Program-made: the position numbers and the translations under genes
Assembly: GCA_022113835.1 (NCBI GenBank)
Contig: JAILWY010000009.1
Location: 781,501-845,500 of the forward strand
DNA: 64,000 bases
From: Atopsyche davidsoni
Taxonomy: Eukaryota; Arthropoda; Insecta; Trichoptera; Hydrobiosidae
Direction: 5' to 3'
Part shown: positions 45,442-58,189 of the stretch, in pieces
Layout of the letters: each line of letters begins with the position of its first letter
How positions within the stretch are numbered: the stretch's first letter is position 1
The notes under the pieces: model-generated
The model's input: only the letters and a program-made list of their open reading frames with translations
The model's database searches: none
What the model was told of the DNA's origin: nothing

Positions 45442-48400
45442 TGTGTCAGGTGATTTATTTTATATGTTGTGTTAATCAATTAGTTAAAATAAACTAATTT
45501 TATATTAATTATGAAAATAGATGTTTTTATTTCCACACGCCACCACTGGGCCGCATGTTTAAAGCAGTCTGGAATAAGTTTCTTTTGCGACGAGAAAAAG
45601 CTATATTTATTTATCGATTCTTTTCTGAGGCGAGCTCCTCCCTCTCCGTGTCTCCGCCATCCTCCCCATCTCCAGACCTGAGCGCCGCCGTAATAAGGGA
45701 AGGGGTGGCATGTTGAGGCCAACAAATACACTGCTTAATATTTAAAAATATCATTTTAAACGCGTAAACACTGTTAATGACAAACGTCAATATAAAAACA
45801 ATGAACTTAAAACAAATTTCGTATAGTTTTTATTATTATCAAGGAAAATTTAGAGATTTTATGGGATTTTTTCCAATGTTGTCAAATACAGTACATTTGT
45901 AAAGAAGATCAAGTAGAAATATATTTTATTAGCACCTTTTATTACTCTATAAAAAAATAAAAACTCGTTCTATTTCTTTTTTTTTTTGTTTTAACAATAT
46001 TAGATCTTTATATATCGTATGAATAAAACAGCTTGTTTTAATAGATAAATACAATTTTTGAAGTCATCACATAATGCATAAAGAACTCAACATAGTTTTT
46101 TTGCTCAAACATTCTTCATATCTTGTTTAAAGGATTTTTAATTGAATGTGTATTTGTGTTATTTTAAATAACACCACTGTGTTCATAGCTGTTAGAAGCA
46201 TAATAATGATGATATCGAATAATTTGAGAAAATAATAACGCCAATTTATAGCATATATACCATAATATATTATAATCATTAAGATTATTTTTTTATTTTA
46301 AGAAAACGATTTATTAAAAAATATATTAAATGTATTCTTTTTTAAATTATAATTTGTTATACTTATTAATGACAATTTTTAAACATGATAATTTTTAAAT
46401 AGTTCATTGAAAAATACCTCGTTTGAAACTCTTACGTTTAAAAAGTATACGCCAGTGGACTTCAGCATTCCACAAGAAATCCAAAACATTTTAATATTCC
46501 GAAAAACCGAATGTAAATATTGATTCTACATCAAAGATAAACTGTCTTTGAGCGCTGCAAAGTGGGACGCTTCAAGTCCTCTGGCTCCCTCCGCTCGAGT
46601 TCCGACTGTGATACACCTGAAATATTGAAGGCATTGGAATGTCCTTCCGAAGCTCGACTCAGCCTCTGATATGTCAAAGGTCATCATCGGTAATCTGGTT
46701 ATATTTGTAATACTCCACATTTAAACATTCAATTGAATAATCAGATGGCTGGGAAATAACAATAAGGAGTCTTTGAAAACCTAAAGCGCTCACAAACAAT
46801 GTAATGCCATTTGGTTATTCATATCTGTTGTCAGTCTGAAGAAGCCCTAGGAAGACCAAAGCGTTCACGAGCAAAAATGTTTTCGTCGTTATAAAATAAT
46901 TACCTCTATTAAAAGTGTTTAATTATGAGTTTTTGCAATACATCCTGAGGTATTTTGAGAGCAATATTTATTTGAGAAATTGGAATCCAGAGTGCCCGCA
47001 TGCTGAGAGACCTGCTGGTGTATTTGAGGAATTAGATCTTCAAAGGCTCTCCCACTCCGTGGGTATTTTCTATACGGGATGTAGGATGTATTGATAAAAG
47101 CGTATCTAATATACTTTACTACGTTCCATCAATAAATACACATATATTGATTAATATTTATATTTTTTGGAATAGCCCTATAATTTTGTAATACTCAAAC
47201 CTAATTGATTTTGCACATTGAACTTCTGTAGCTGAGTGAAAATTATAATTACATATACTTATTCCTCAATAACTAAGTTATTTAGAATAAGCAAGATACA
47301 TCGCTTCCTCATATGCATATAGCGATTGAAGATTTCGCTCAGTTAGAGTAGTACAATGGCCTGCCCGGCGAGGGAATTATTTAAACGATTTCATAAAACT
47401 TAATAATGAAGTGCAGTTGTTCGTTTTTGTACAAGTAGTCGGTCAGTTATTTTATTAATCTAGCAGGTAATAGTATTTTATGATGTCTGTCGTATACAAA
47501 CAACCATTATGAAAACACATAGAGCACGAAATGTTTTTCCTGAAATACACTAACGCATGTTAATAAAGAACGAAAGGAGACAGCAGAGAGATAAGGACAT
47601 CTGCTTTGATTTATTCGTAACCAAATATTGGTAATGCAAACCATTAACTTGCGTCTTCCTTTTTGTGTGTTTTCTATGGATAATAAAACAAAATTCTCAT
47701 GATTTATTCGACAGGGGAGCAGACCGAATATTTGGTATTTATATTTATGGCCGGGATAAAAGTTTTTTTGCGCTATCTTAGAGTACCCGTGAAACTGTTT
47801 CTGACCTGAAAGCTTACGGAGCACAATACACCCTGTCGGGCAACGACGAGCCCTCCGCTTCCGGGTATTGATCTGCGACTATTGTTTCTGTCCGCTACAC
47901 CTTCTAGTGCAAACGTGTAATATGTGGGAATTGTTAAAAATATAATGTAAAGGGGCAGCGAGGTGCCATATTGATGAAAAGGCCATTATTTTAAAACAAG
48001 TTATTTGTTAAGATAAATAGACTGACTTTTTAACACCCACTCTAACACATACAAAATATATACATATATCCTATATCAAATTTCCTAGGCTGTTCTACTA
48101 TACTACGTATATTTTCAGCGAGTTTCAGTTGGTGATTTGTTCAAATACCTAACAAGGGTGGAATATTTTTTTTGTTTCATACCTAAAGGTACTACAGCAC
48201 TTTCTGTAGAACACACAATATACCTTTTTGCAACTTCCCAGAATGAATATTGCAGAAAACCTATCATATTTCTTCAGTGTGGATACAAAAAGTGCTAAGA
48301 TAATCTGAGATATAGGAAATTTACAAGCTCTGTCATGCCAGCGGACGAAGAAGAGCAGCTCAGGTCAGATAGAAATCTGTTTGACCACGATCATGCAAGG

Positions 48401-49190
48401 CTGTTATCGCTACGTTTGCGAATGCATGTTGCAAGACATGACCCATGTGGAAAACATTAGCCGTGAATGGGTAAATTAGCCGCTACTGACTTCCCAGTCA
48501 ACATAAAATAGACCAAGTATGATAGTTTTAGTCAAAACTGTTCGTCAACATGAACAATGGTACTAAAACGCTATTTTATCTTAAAAGTACTGTGGTAAGT
48601 TATTTAGTAATACGAGTCCACGAGGTCCTTCAAAGACATCAATAATGGTACATACAAAGTATATAAATATATATATACGAATATTTAAATGAAATGAAAG
48701 ATATACCAAGACAACTGCAGTCTTGGAGTGTTTGCAACGCGCCCTGGTAAGCCCCGTTGCAGCCTCGGGAGGCTTGCGGGTCTCGTGGCGCAGGCGCCGC
48801 GCGGACTTAGCGCAATATCTCAGCGCGCCCGCTCTAAGCCCCGCGTCTCTATCTGTCCTGGTAATAATACAATATTTCTTCGGTAATATGTATCTCGGGC
48901 ACGAGCTGTATGGCGAGGGACCAAACTGGAGCCTGGAGCCAGCAAACTTACGAATTCTTTTTTCGTGAAAAGCTTTTTACTATACAACTTTAGAAATTCA
49001 TTGACAATTGTTTGAAACCGAAAATATAAAAAAAACTGTATACTTCCCTCCCTGTATGTTTAATAATGGCATGTTAAAATAAAAAAATATTTTATAATGA
49101 TATGTTACTATTTTACTTTGTTAAATATCTTGAAATAAAAAAAAAATTCTTACTGGAATTTTTGTTCACTTGAAAACATATTAAGTACTT
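45442..49190. other. intergenic DNA, no gene recognised
   Basis: AT-rich. GC-richer patches at 45590-45715, 46560-46670 and 48730-48850. No exon with convincing splice sites. Confidence 0.5.
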
Positions 49191-49194
49191 GTTT

Positions 49195-49510
49195 TCAAAT
49201 ATTGAAAAATGATTAAAGAAACTCTCAGAAAAATATCATCATGATTTGATACTTATTATGCCAATCAAATATTGTGTGACTTGCAATACTAGACTTTTAA
49301 TCCAAAGTACTGAGTGAAGCATTTAAATCCGATCTGGATATTATTAGTTTTAAAGTCTATTTAATTAAGCCAATACACGCATTTGTTAAATATATTATAG
49401 ATTTTTTGTGAAGACCGTCTCACAGGAAGTACGATTTTGCCTATACAGGTTTTATTGATTGATAATGATTAAGTACATTTTTTCAAATATTGATAAATTA
49501 TTAAAGAATT
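49195..49510 (-). mobile_element. SINE-like element related to the copy at 8.2-8.7 kb
   Basis: AAAGAAACTCTCAGAAAAAT, GAAGACCGTCTCACAGGAAG, and CCTATACAGG followed by TGATAATGATTAAGTACATT all match the 8195-8740 element in reverse orientation. A recognisable tRNA-like head is missing. TTTTCAAATATTGA occurs at both edges. Confidence 0.6.
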
Positions 49511-49519
49511 TTTAACATC

Positions 49520-52500
49520 TTATAATATCGTATAATCCTGGATTTTTCAAAAATAGACATTGCTCTGTTGGGCAAAATATATTTTGTGATTGTTGATTAG
49601 AATATTACTCATGTAAGAGTTTATTTATTATAGTTCGATTGTAAAAACATGCACTATATATTTCAACACTCTAAAACATAAACAATGAGAAAACAAAGAA
49701 TTGACATACTTTTTTTTTGTCTTCAAAAATAGCAAATATTTATGTATTAAAACATTAGAGAGTTCGAAGAGGTCCGCCCCCGAGCGACCCTGCATCTGTG
49801 CGCGGAGCTTGCAACTCGAATTTATACGAAAAATAATCTCGGCAAAGAAAAGATACAGCGCCCGTGCAGGGCTCTCGGGGGCGCGCTGACTTACGCGGGC
49901 CGGCTACAATAACACCGCTCCGCTTGCTCTGATTACATCTAAGTGCTTCCTTATTTCAGCTTCAGTATTTTATTCGAAAGGTTTACACGGAGTATCCTAC
50001 AAATTATTAGAACTTCAGCAACGAATAATTGACAGTGCAACTGCAGTCGGAATACTCGCTAACGCAGTCAAAACACTTTACAGGGTCTCTACCCTGGCGG
50101 GTAGGTAACTATAAATATTTGCATTAAAATAAAGCAGAATTCAAGCAGTTAGGGATCTTGAATCACGATCTACATCAGAGTAGCAAAATAAAACTCAGTA
50201 TCTGCAAAATGTAGGCAACGTAAGTGTAACGGTAGGTAACAAAAAGAAACACAATGTAAAAATAGTATAAATAGTCATCAAAGCAGTAAAAACATTTTAC
50301 AGGGTATAAACCGTGGTGACCTCAGAATCTACAAGAAGTATAGTAGATCTTGAAGCAGTTTCAATACTTGCCAATGCATTTGAAACACTTCAGAGCCTTT
50401 AACATAGTGGGCAAGCAACGAAAATATATCTGGTTTAAAAAATCAATTTGATTTCCGCGGGTCTTTTTTATGACATTTTGATTTAAAATTTTGATAAATA
50501 TTACCTGTAGATCCGCTATAAACAGTTAACTCGTAGAATTTAAACAAATCGGTCATGCATAGTAATAATAAACATCATTTTAATGAAAAGAATAAGACAA
50601 ACTACAATAGAGTTGAGATTAATTTTGGTTAGGTTATTGAAAGTAGTAATAAGTATTTGCTGACGATTTATTATTTTGACGAAGCATTATTTTTAACCGG
50701 TTAAAATTTTTCAAATCGCTTAAATTTTATAATAGTTTTAAAAATGTTTGTCTTTTATTTATTTGAATGCTTGAGATATGTAAATTCTCCCTTAGACCAC
50801 TGCCTTCCTAGCCGCCCCTCCGCCGGGCTAAGGCGGCGGCGGAACTTCCGGACGCGCCGCCGCTTTATTTGCGCTCTTAAGAATCAGGCGAGATTTAAAT
50901 GTCGTTTAGTTTTCGGCCGCTCCCGCGATGACTTAATGCCGCGGACCTGCCCCCTAATGCCCGCGGAATCATCTTAATTCCCTCAGCCGGCGCAATTATA
51001 CGAATTTAATGAAATACACACTCAACCGTCGCTTCTGCGCTTTTTATGAGCCGGCCCGCATTTTCTTCTCTTCGTAATGTCTCCGTTTTAATGTTTTAAT
51101 TTCGTGGGTTCTGTCTTTCGACTCTGCCGACTGGGATTTCATTCCATTAAGGGAGGAGCGGGATCTGCGCAAGAATTAACTACCCCGAATGCCTTTCGGG
51201 TTTTGTGATACAATTATGAAATGAGTTTGCGGAGGTTTTATGAACAAATTTAATCTAAGTATTTAATTTATATTTGGTTGCCCGACGGGCTCTCTCTGAC
51301 TGGAGAGAATCGCCGACTCGAGTGTTTCACTGCAGAATGAATGACTTGGGCTTTTGTTTCATATCCACCGTTTCGAATACTGCGACTTTTAAGTGAAGTT
51401 TTAAATGCTCAGAAACATATTTTGTAGCATTTTAATATTTAAATACGTATCTGGATTGATATAATCTTATAAGGCTTTTCGAGTAGTTTCTTTTATCATT
51501 AAAGTTTTTTCAAAATTTTATTTAAAAAGATCGAGCAAGCATTCATTAATTGTTAATTTGAAGTAAATATAAAATATTTTTGTTAGTGTACCGTATATCT
51601 CTGCGGATTTTATATTGATAAAAATGGTATTTTGACTTTTTTTAGTCGCTTGAAAGGTACTGTGTAGCAAACTATTGTTTTTATGGTCCGCACGGATCAA
51701 CTTTTCATTTATGGCACAGTTGCCACAAAACCATGTACTCAGTGATCTCAGCATTAATAAAATATGATTTTAACAGTTGTGGCAGAGAGAATTGGTCGTT
51801 TGTTCTGAAATAATCAAATAAAAAAGTTATCGACGTGAGTTTACGCAGTAACCTAATTGCTTCACAACCTCGGCCCGTCGTGCCTTTCCCTATCTCTTGG
51901 TCTCTCCCCGTCGGCTCGCCCCGTTCTCCCCGCACCCCCGATCACGGCATATTTTCCTGCCCACACATCCGACAACAAATTAGGCGGAACTCAATTTGGC
52001 AGCAAAACGCCCAGCAAATGCATTAAGATTACCGAGCTCCCCGCCGACGCAAGGAATGCCTGCACACGCCGCGCCCCACCAGGCGGTGTTTTAACTTAAT
52101 TTTTCAGCTTTGAATCGAATTAATGAGCGAAGCAAAGTGAAAGCCGGGACAAAAGAAGCACTTAAGCCCATCACCGAAAAGGCGGTTATCGCGGGCTTGT
52201 TTTTGGTCTGATACAAGTGAAGTTTCCGTGAAAGGTTTTTAAAAGGGTTTTTAGTTTGCGATATTGATTCGATTTAGTTTGTTTTATATAGATTTATATA
52301 ATTGTTTAAAATACTCAAGGATAGCAATTTTCATTATATTTCTAAACCTAGAGACAAAAAACAAACATCCTATTTTAAATTTAGTTTTGTATATTAGTAT
52401 AAATAAAAATGTAATAACTTTATTTCCAATTAATTTGTCAATGTTATTTGTTTGGAAGAACAGTTGTTCCAAATAATTGTTTGTTTGACGATGTTTATAT

Positions 52501-53550
52501 TCTTGTGGGTGGTATAATTTTATTTATTAATGTATAATTTACTTTAGTCTTTTTTTGTAAATACTTTTTTGCCGTTTTATTATTTTTTTTATATCAATAA
52601 ATGTTGAATTCGAAAGTCTCAGTTTCTTTAGATTAAGAGTTGACAATCTGTCTACCAAACCATATTGTAAAATTGTAAATATTCTTTAGTATACAATATA
52701 TGAGGCTTTCAATAATCAAGATATGTTATTGCAGGAACTTTTCAACATTCGTTATTAATTTTACTGAATTTAAGCGAAAGACATTCGAATATCATAAATG
52801 TTGTACTTTTGAACCCCTAAAATGGCTGCATTAAGTGACTACTGTGTACCTTTATTTTGAAAAAGTTTACATATAAAAGTAATTTAAAAAAATAGCATAT
52901 TAGCTATATATTAAATTATTTTATAACTTAACAAAATCCTAAAAAATATTTTGAAGAGTTTTTTTTATGGATTTTCTAAAAATATCGCAATAAAATAATT
53001 TTAATAGATTAAAAGCTGGAACAAACATAAAACAAGTAAAATTATATTAAAAGAAACTTTAAAAAATAGGAATCTTTTATATTGTATTTTTAAGTATGAT
53101 TATCTAAAAAAATAACATTTATTATTACGCTTGAAGTCGGTTACTCATTAAAACTTCTCACGTATTATCATAGTCAGTTTTTTTTAACCATAAAAATAAA
53201 TCTTTTTTTAATTACGCTTTCAATATAAATAAAATGTTTGCGTATTTCTGTAAGAATAACACTAAGCCTTCAAGCTGGAGGTGGAGACGTCATCAGAGCG
53301 AGGAGAAGAAAGGCGAAACGATTTCGGAGGAATATCAAAGGACCGGAACTCGCAGGTAAGTCCCTGGCGACAAAAACCAACAATGGAGTGATGAATGCCT
53401 CCCCATTACGGGGATGTTTCGTTTCATTTGAATATTTATTTCATTTTTCTTCCCCTCGCTTATATCCAGAATTATTTCGCAATTTTTAAGCTTTCTTCAG
53501 ATCGTTTGAATGATTGACTTCCTCCGAAGGATTTGCAGGGTAATTAAGTT
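49520..53550. other. intergenic DNA with GC-rich islands
   Basis: GC-rich blocks at 49770-49920, 50800-50990, 51030-51180 and 51860-52220 in AT-rich DNA. Degenerate internal repetition (AAAACATTTTACAGGGT-like) at about 50030-50420. No firm exon. Confidence 0.45.
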
Positions 53551-53557
53551 GCGACTG

Positions 53558-53600
53558 TATAAAAGGGATGTTTTCATGCAGAGCTTTTCAGTCGCCATTG
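53558..53600 (+). promoter_or_regulatory. orphan TATA plus initiator core promoter
   Basis: TATAAAAG at 53558-53565 lies 32 bp before the A of TCAGTC (53588-53593), the full insect initiator consensus TCAKTY. Spacing and both motifs are as in a strong regulated insect promoter and resemble the ILP-1 promoter. No coding exon was recognised downstream and no GTAAGT donor lies close by, so the gene is unknown or the match is fortuitous. Confidence 0.4.
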
Positions 53601-53609
53601 TAGCCAGTC

Positions 53610-55570
53610 TTTAAAAAGAAAGCTTCCTTAATTAAGCACGTTATTAATGCTTTTTTTAATACAAGTATTTTTTTCATAACTAAGCTTTAAGATTTATTCC
53701 TTTCACACTTGTAATTTTGAATAATGCAGCGGATCTATCTATATTTTATATTACGGTTTATTTATAAAGGCTTTTGGTTGAAAATATCTAGGAAATAGGG
53801 CTTTCTAACTGAATGAATGCTGTACTGGGAAAAATCTAGAGTGGAAATTTTAAACTCATAACGTGCTGTAATGTATAAATGACCGTCTGAGAATATTATA
53901 TAAAGAACCTGCATTGAGATTTACCAAATAACGAAATATTGATTGACAATTGGAAATCGGAATCATTTTAATTGCCTCAGTGCGTGGACAGCTTTAAATT
54001 TGTTTATTTATGGGAAATGTAAAAAAATAATTTTGGATAAGCACTTGCTCGGGAAATGAAATTTAAGTGTCAAAAATGCCAAAATTTATCAAATGTCTAC
54101 ATTCTTTTATAACTAATACGACTAATGAGTATGTAGAGTTTCCGAAAATGACAAAAAGGATAATAAAAATGTATCTTCTTAAAAGTAAGTACTTTAATTG
54201 GCCCACCAAAGTTTTCTTGCAGTAAAATCAATGTGTGTGTCTTATTGTAAACCGCACTTGTAACATTCTAAAATCGTGAGTTATTATTTTTTAATAGCTT
54301 ACCTGAAAACAGCGAATTTTTAACAGAAAGTCTATGTTTATTTCTATGAAAACGTATACTTATGTTTTTATAATTAAAACATTGTATTAGTATGATAAGT
54401 AATGATTAATATTTTGGAAGATCTCAACTAATAAATATATTGAAATATTTTAATGGAATACACTTCATGCTTAAAGCTGACTGCTCTTGTATTAAATGTA
54501 TTACTTTTCAATTATTTTTGTTAATCTAGCCAATTGTTAAAGCTATATTTTGATCAATATAATATTTTTGATTAAAAAACTTGCTGGAACTAAAATAAAA
54601 TTTGCTTAAAGATGCTTTTGCCAACCTCACTTGTAGATAAAACAAGTCATAAATAAAAAGTGGTAGAATCACTAAATTTTATTTTAGTCAAAATATTAAA
54701 ATGTAATATACATAGAGACAATCAGATGTTTTATACCTTACAGATCGATCAAATATATGTTATTGGTTAAATATAGAAACGACCAGTGAAAATTATAGTT
54801 TCAATGTAGAGTATTATAATTTAAGTCATTAAATTTGACTTGTGCTTTTTAGGGGAGGTATTCCAGGCTCCTAGTGCTCTGAGCGAGGCTTATGGAGCAG
54901 ACAGTCTGCACCGTCTGCCGTATTATGTCTCTGTCAACTGAGCCTCGAAAGACGGAATACTATTCTCAATATACTCCGATAATAGTCTCTGACTCTAAGG
55001 AGCCGCTTTGCGTGTTTAAAGGCGACGTCTTATGCCGAGGCACCCAGAAACGTACTGCTCCGGCTTTTATGGAAAAACATCGCTAGCAAAGGCGAGCTAT
55101 TGAAGCAAACCCGCATAAGCTTAAAAGCAATACGTACTGTGGAATCAAATAAAATCAAAATAAACTTTTAGATAAAAGTCTTTACACAGTCAGTCTTACC
55201 ACACTTATCAGCATATTTTCATAGAGCCAAGTTAGTAGTCTAGAAAAAAGTATTGGAATAGCAAATTATTATGAATGGTGCACAAGTTTTAAAAATTTGA
55301 CTGTGACATGCTAAAATATTGCGAAAGTAATTTTGTCGTGAGCGCTTTCACTATTTAAGCACGAAGAACCCCTCAAAAGACGATAGTGCCTACTATGAAA
55401 TGATTTTATAATCTCCTAATTGGTAAATTATTCATATTTATTATGAACAACTTGCTTAAGCTATTTTTTTCGAGTAAACGCATAGAATTTTGTGAGATTT
55501 TGTCAGAACATATTTGATTAAGTAATATCCATTACCGTAATTAGTGGCGCGGGGTGATAAAAAACCAATG
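53610..55570. other. intergenic DNA
   Basis: AT-rich apart from a block at 54850-55090, which has a possible acceptor (TTGTGCTTTTTAG at 54853) and a 64-codon frame from 54892. I do not recognise that frame as a protein. Confidence 0.4.
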
Positions 55571-55577
55571 ATATAAA

Positions 55578-55745
55578 ATATTCAATATTTTTGACAGAGA
55601 GTATTCGTATTTCCATTTTAATACTTTTTGTGATTTTTCCACATATTTAATTTTATTTTTGGCCGGTTTAACCAACCTTTCGCGTCGGCATTATCAAACA
55701 GAGTCTCAGTTGGCGAAACCGGACACAAAGTTTAATAATTTAATT
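55578..55745. mobile_element. family B retroposon, head-to-head, degenerate
   Basis: TATTCAATATTTTTGACAGA, then a reversed arm with GGCCGGTTTAACCAACC, then a partial forward piece GTTGGCGAAACCGGACAC. In the reversed copy stem II is GCCGAC/GTTGGT, still paired through G-U wobbles. Confidence 0.65.
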
Positions 55746-56206
55746 TTTGTATTGAGGGGTTGAAATTGAAATTAAGCGTACTATATACTGGCATTTAAAA
55801 ATTAGATACTACTGCATATACGAGAAAAGTGTTCATATGTTTTTTTTTATTGTGAGTTTATGTAGATGATACATGGCATTATATATTCTTAATTTTATGA
55901 TACGCTGTGATTTGTCTTCCAAAACTTTGTTCCCGGTCATGGTCAGATATTAACCAAAACGTTGGAAGACACAAAATACAACGCAGCACAACATCCAAAA
56001 AGAAGAACATTTAATAACAACGATTTCCAAAACCTCCGAACGCACCTAATACAGGGGTTGTATTTTTTTTGTTTGTTGATAATACAGGGTGTCCAAAAAG
56101 AAAATCGGGAATTGGTTTTAGCGTTAAAGTTGATTGGGAGCGGCTGGGGGGCGCGGGGAGGATATCGTGGAGTCCGTGGAGAAAATATTGTGGAGTTTTA
56201 GTCGCT

Positions 56207-56660
56207 ATGGAGCAGTACCCGGGGACGCATCGCGCTTTTTGCGTACGAGCGTAACGATGATTCAATAGTGGCTGCTCAACGTTTGTATCGTGCGGAGTAT
56301 CGTACATGCAATGCACCGAGTGACGATAGCATTAGGAAATATTAAAAAATACAGGTACGATGGTAAAAATTCAAAACTCTGGTCGCCCTCGTTCAGCTCG
56401 ACCAGGAAACAATCAAAGTGGAAGCGTCAGTTCGTCAAAATCCGTCTTTATCCACCCGAAAGCGAAGCCAAGCGTTGAACATTAAAAATTGTCTTTGCAT
56501 TTGATTTTAAAGAAAGAATTTGCATTTAAAAGCGTATAAAATTCAATTGGTGCAAAAATTGAAGGATACGGACTACGCAAATCGCTTGAATTTTGCGAAC
56601 GAAATGCCGCGGCGATTCAACAACTTTCAATCTTCGTTCCTGATAAGAAGAGTGCCAGCA
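56207..56660 (+). pseudogene. transposase N-terminal remnant (helix-turn-helix part)
   Basis: Reading across frames from the ATG at 56207: MEQYPGTHRAFCVRA, then a stop. In the next frame ERNDDSIVAAQRLYRAEY. Later come GRPRSARPG, VRQNPSLSTRKRSQALNI and LKDTDYANRLNFANEMPRRF. This order (helix-turn-helix, a GRPR hook, a second helix-turn-helix, then 'L...D...R..FA..M') is that of insect Tc1/mariner-type transposases annotated with a DUF4817 domain. Several frameshifts and stops, and no catalytic domain. Confidence 0.65.
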
Positions 56661-56675
56661 GCGTAACGGTCACCA

Positions 56676-56755
56676 TTTGGATAACATCATATATCATCTA
56701 TATATGATGTTATCCAAATATGATGTCATGATATGGATATATCATGATATCATCT
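56676..56755. repeat. nested inverted repeats
   Basis: TTTGGATAACATCATATATC is inverted as GATATATGATGTTATCCAAA-like sequence within 40 bp, followed by a second ATGATAT palindrome. It lies inside the broken transposon and would form hairpins. Confidence 0.6.
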
Positions 56756-56879
56756 TTACGAGGTAATTTTCCATTATGTATTCTTATAATCAATAATTCA
56801 AAAAAAACTTGATTACTAGTAGTTTTTGTTTTACTGAACTTACAAGTACTCGATGCTCTGTTTGGACATCCTGTATATA

Positions 56880-57970
56880 GATGACTCATGGTATTCCGCT
56901 TATCTACTGTGATGGTGGCAGTGTCGGCTAAGTTCGTGAGTGTGGATGTCGTCAGAGCCGATGCCGAATGAATATTCATCGGCAACCCACGCGGGCCGGC
57001 GCCGCGGGTCCCTGCGACCTCGCCCCGCGACTCCAGACTCGACTGTATTACACTCGGAGCCCCCATGGGGTCTCCCTTCACAAAAAGGTCAAAGTTTCAT
57101 TGTGTGTAATACGCCCGTTAGGTAAACATAATAAGTGTAGATACAATTAATAATTCGGATACTCTAAAAGCAAATATATAACGTTTGTTATATAAATACT
57201 CGAAATCAAAAGCATAATTCTTTGATAATATAAATAATGAGTTACTGATAAATTTAAGTTTAAAAATGCGTTAGAAATACATTTTTAAAGATTAGGATCT
57301 TATTTATATTACCTTACAGCTAATAAATATTGATGGCATACTTATGAATAAATGAAAACTTAACTACTTCCATAATTTTCTATTGATAGATCGTGCAATT
57401 TGATGCAAATTGTTTAATTAAAAAATATACTTATAGCAACCAATAATATAATACAAGTTGGATATTTCAATGATTGATATTTTTTTTTACAAATAAGTAG
57501 ATTTTTTTTTTATTTATGTCAATAAATAATTTCTTTTCGTAAGTAGTTTATTTTGAAAGTTATTGAAAATATTACAATAATATATCATATATTTATTGTA
57601 ATATTTTTAATAACCTGAATAAAATGATTTAATTCTCATATATTATTTACTTGATGACTTTTCTTTCCAATTTAAAACTGCGGTGTAGAAGAACCCGGGA
57701 ACCCACTACACTATTTTCCCCTTAGAAAACCACGAACATTGGTTCAGCACGAGTATATGCTCAGTGAAATGGTCGCTAACCTCCACTGAGGAGAGGCATT
57801 TGATGAAGAAATAAACAATAAATATTATTTCAATTTTGGTTTGCAAAAATATCGTTAAAATAATATAGTCAGACTTTTGTTGTCAAATATATAAGCACGG
57901 TGATGATATATTATTTAATAAAATAATACCTGATAACTATAATAAAATCATTCGATCAAGATCTTATTAT
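56880..57970. other. intergenic DNA
   Basis: A GC-rich patch at 56930-57080. An inverted repeat (ATTACAATAAT...ATTGTAATATTTTTAATAAC) lies at about 57555-57615. No gene recognised. Confidence 0.45.
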
Positions 57971-57973
57971 TTA

Positions 57974-58169
57974 AATATTTTTGAGTAAAATACTTGAGTG
58001 ATTTTCCACATGTTCATTTTTATTTGTGACTCTGTTTGATAATGCCAACGCGATAGGTTGGCGAAACCGGTCACAAATAAAAACGAACATGTGGAAAATC
58101 ACTCATGTATTTTACTCAAAAATATTAGAAAGGAATTCCACCAAGTACTCTCTGTCAAAAATATTGAAT
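57974..58169 (+). mobile_element. family B retroposon, well-preserved fold-back with 13-bp target duplication
   Basis: ATCTTATTATTTA at 57961-57973 recurs at 58170-58182. The unit starts AATATTTTTGAGTAAAATAC, runs through a reversed arm to TTTGTGAC, meets the forward ribozyme-like centre (58036-58072), the inverse arm GAACATGTGGAAAATCACTC, and the right end AAGTACTCTCTGTCAAAAAT ATTGAAT. This is the best reference copy for family B. Confidence 0.85.
58036..58072 (+). ncRNA. hammerhead-like motif with U3-A8 core (family B)
   Basis: TTGATAA, an extra T, stem II GCCAAC-loop-GTTGGC (6 bp), GAAA, the palindrome ACCGGT and triplet GTC. Compared with the consensus CTGATGA, core position 3 is U and position 8 is A. 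Those two positions pair in the folded hammerhead, so the pair is kept as U-A. Stem I is short (TGT/ACA). Activity is uncertain. Confidence 0.5.
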
Positions 58170-58189
58170 ATCTTATTATTTATAAAATA

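Larger units (their letters stand above)
56085..56873 (+). mobile_element. broken Tc1/mariner-type transposon
   Basis: TA dinucleotides flank CAGGGTGTCCAAA at 56085 and the inverse TTTGGACATCCTG ending at 56873 (12 of 13 matching). Inside is a decayed N-terminal transposase. The DDE catalytic part is missing and is replaced by palindromic AT-rich sequence (56690-56755). TA target and terminal repeats fit Tc1/mariner. Confidence 0.75.

Noticed and set aside
53274..53355. Small internal exon ending CAG|GTAAGT
   Set aside because: The donor is excellent and a CTTCAAG acceptor precedes it, but the 27-codon peptide is not recognisable and no partner exon is seen.
54892..55086. 64-codon frame starting MEQTVCTVCRIM
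   Set aside because: No domain or homologue recognised; the CxxC pair alone is not enough.
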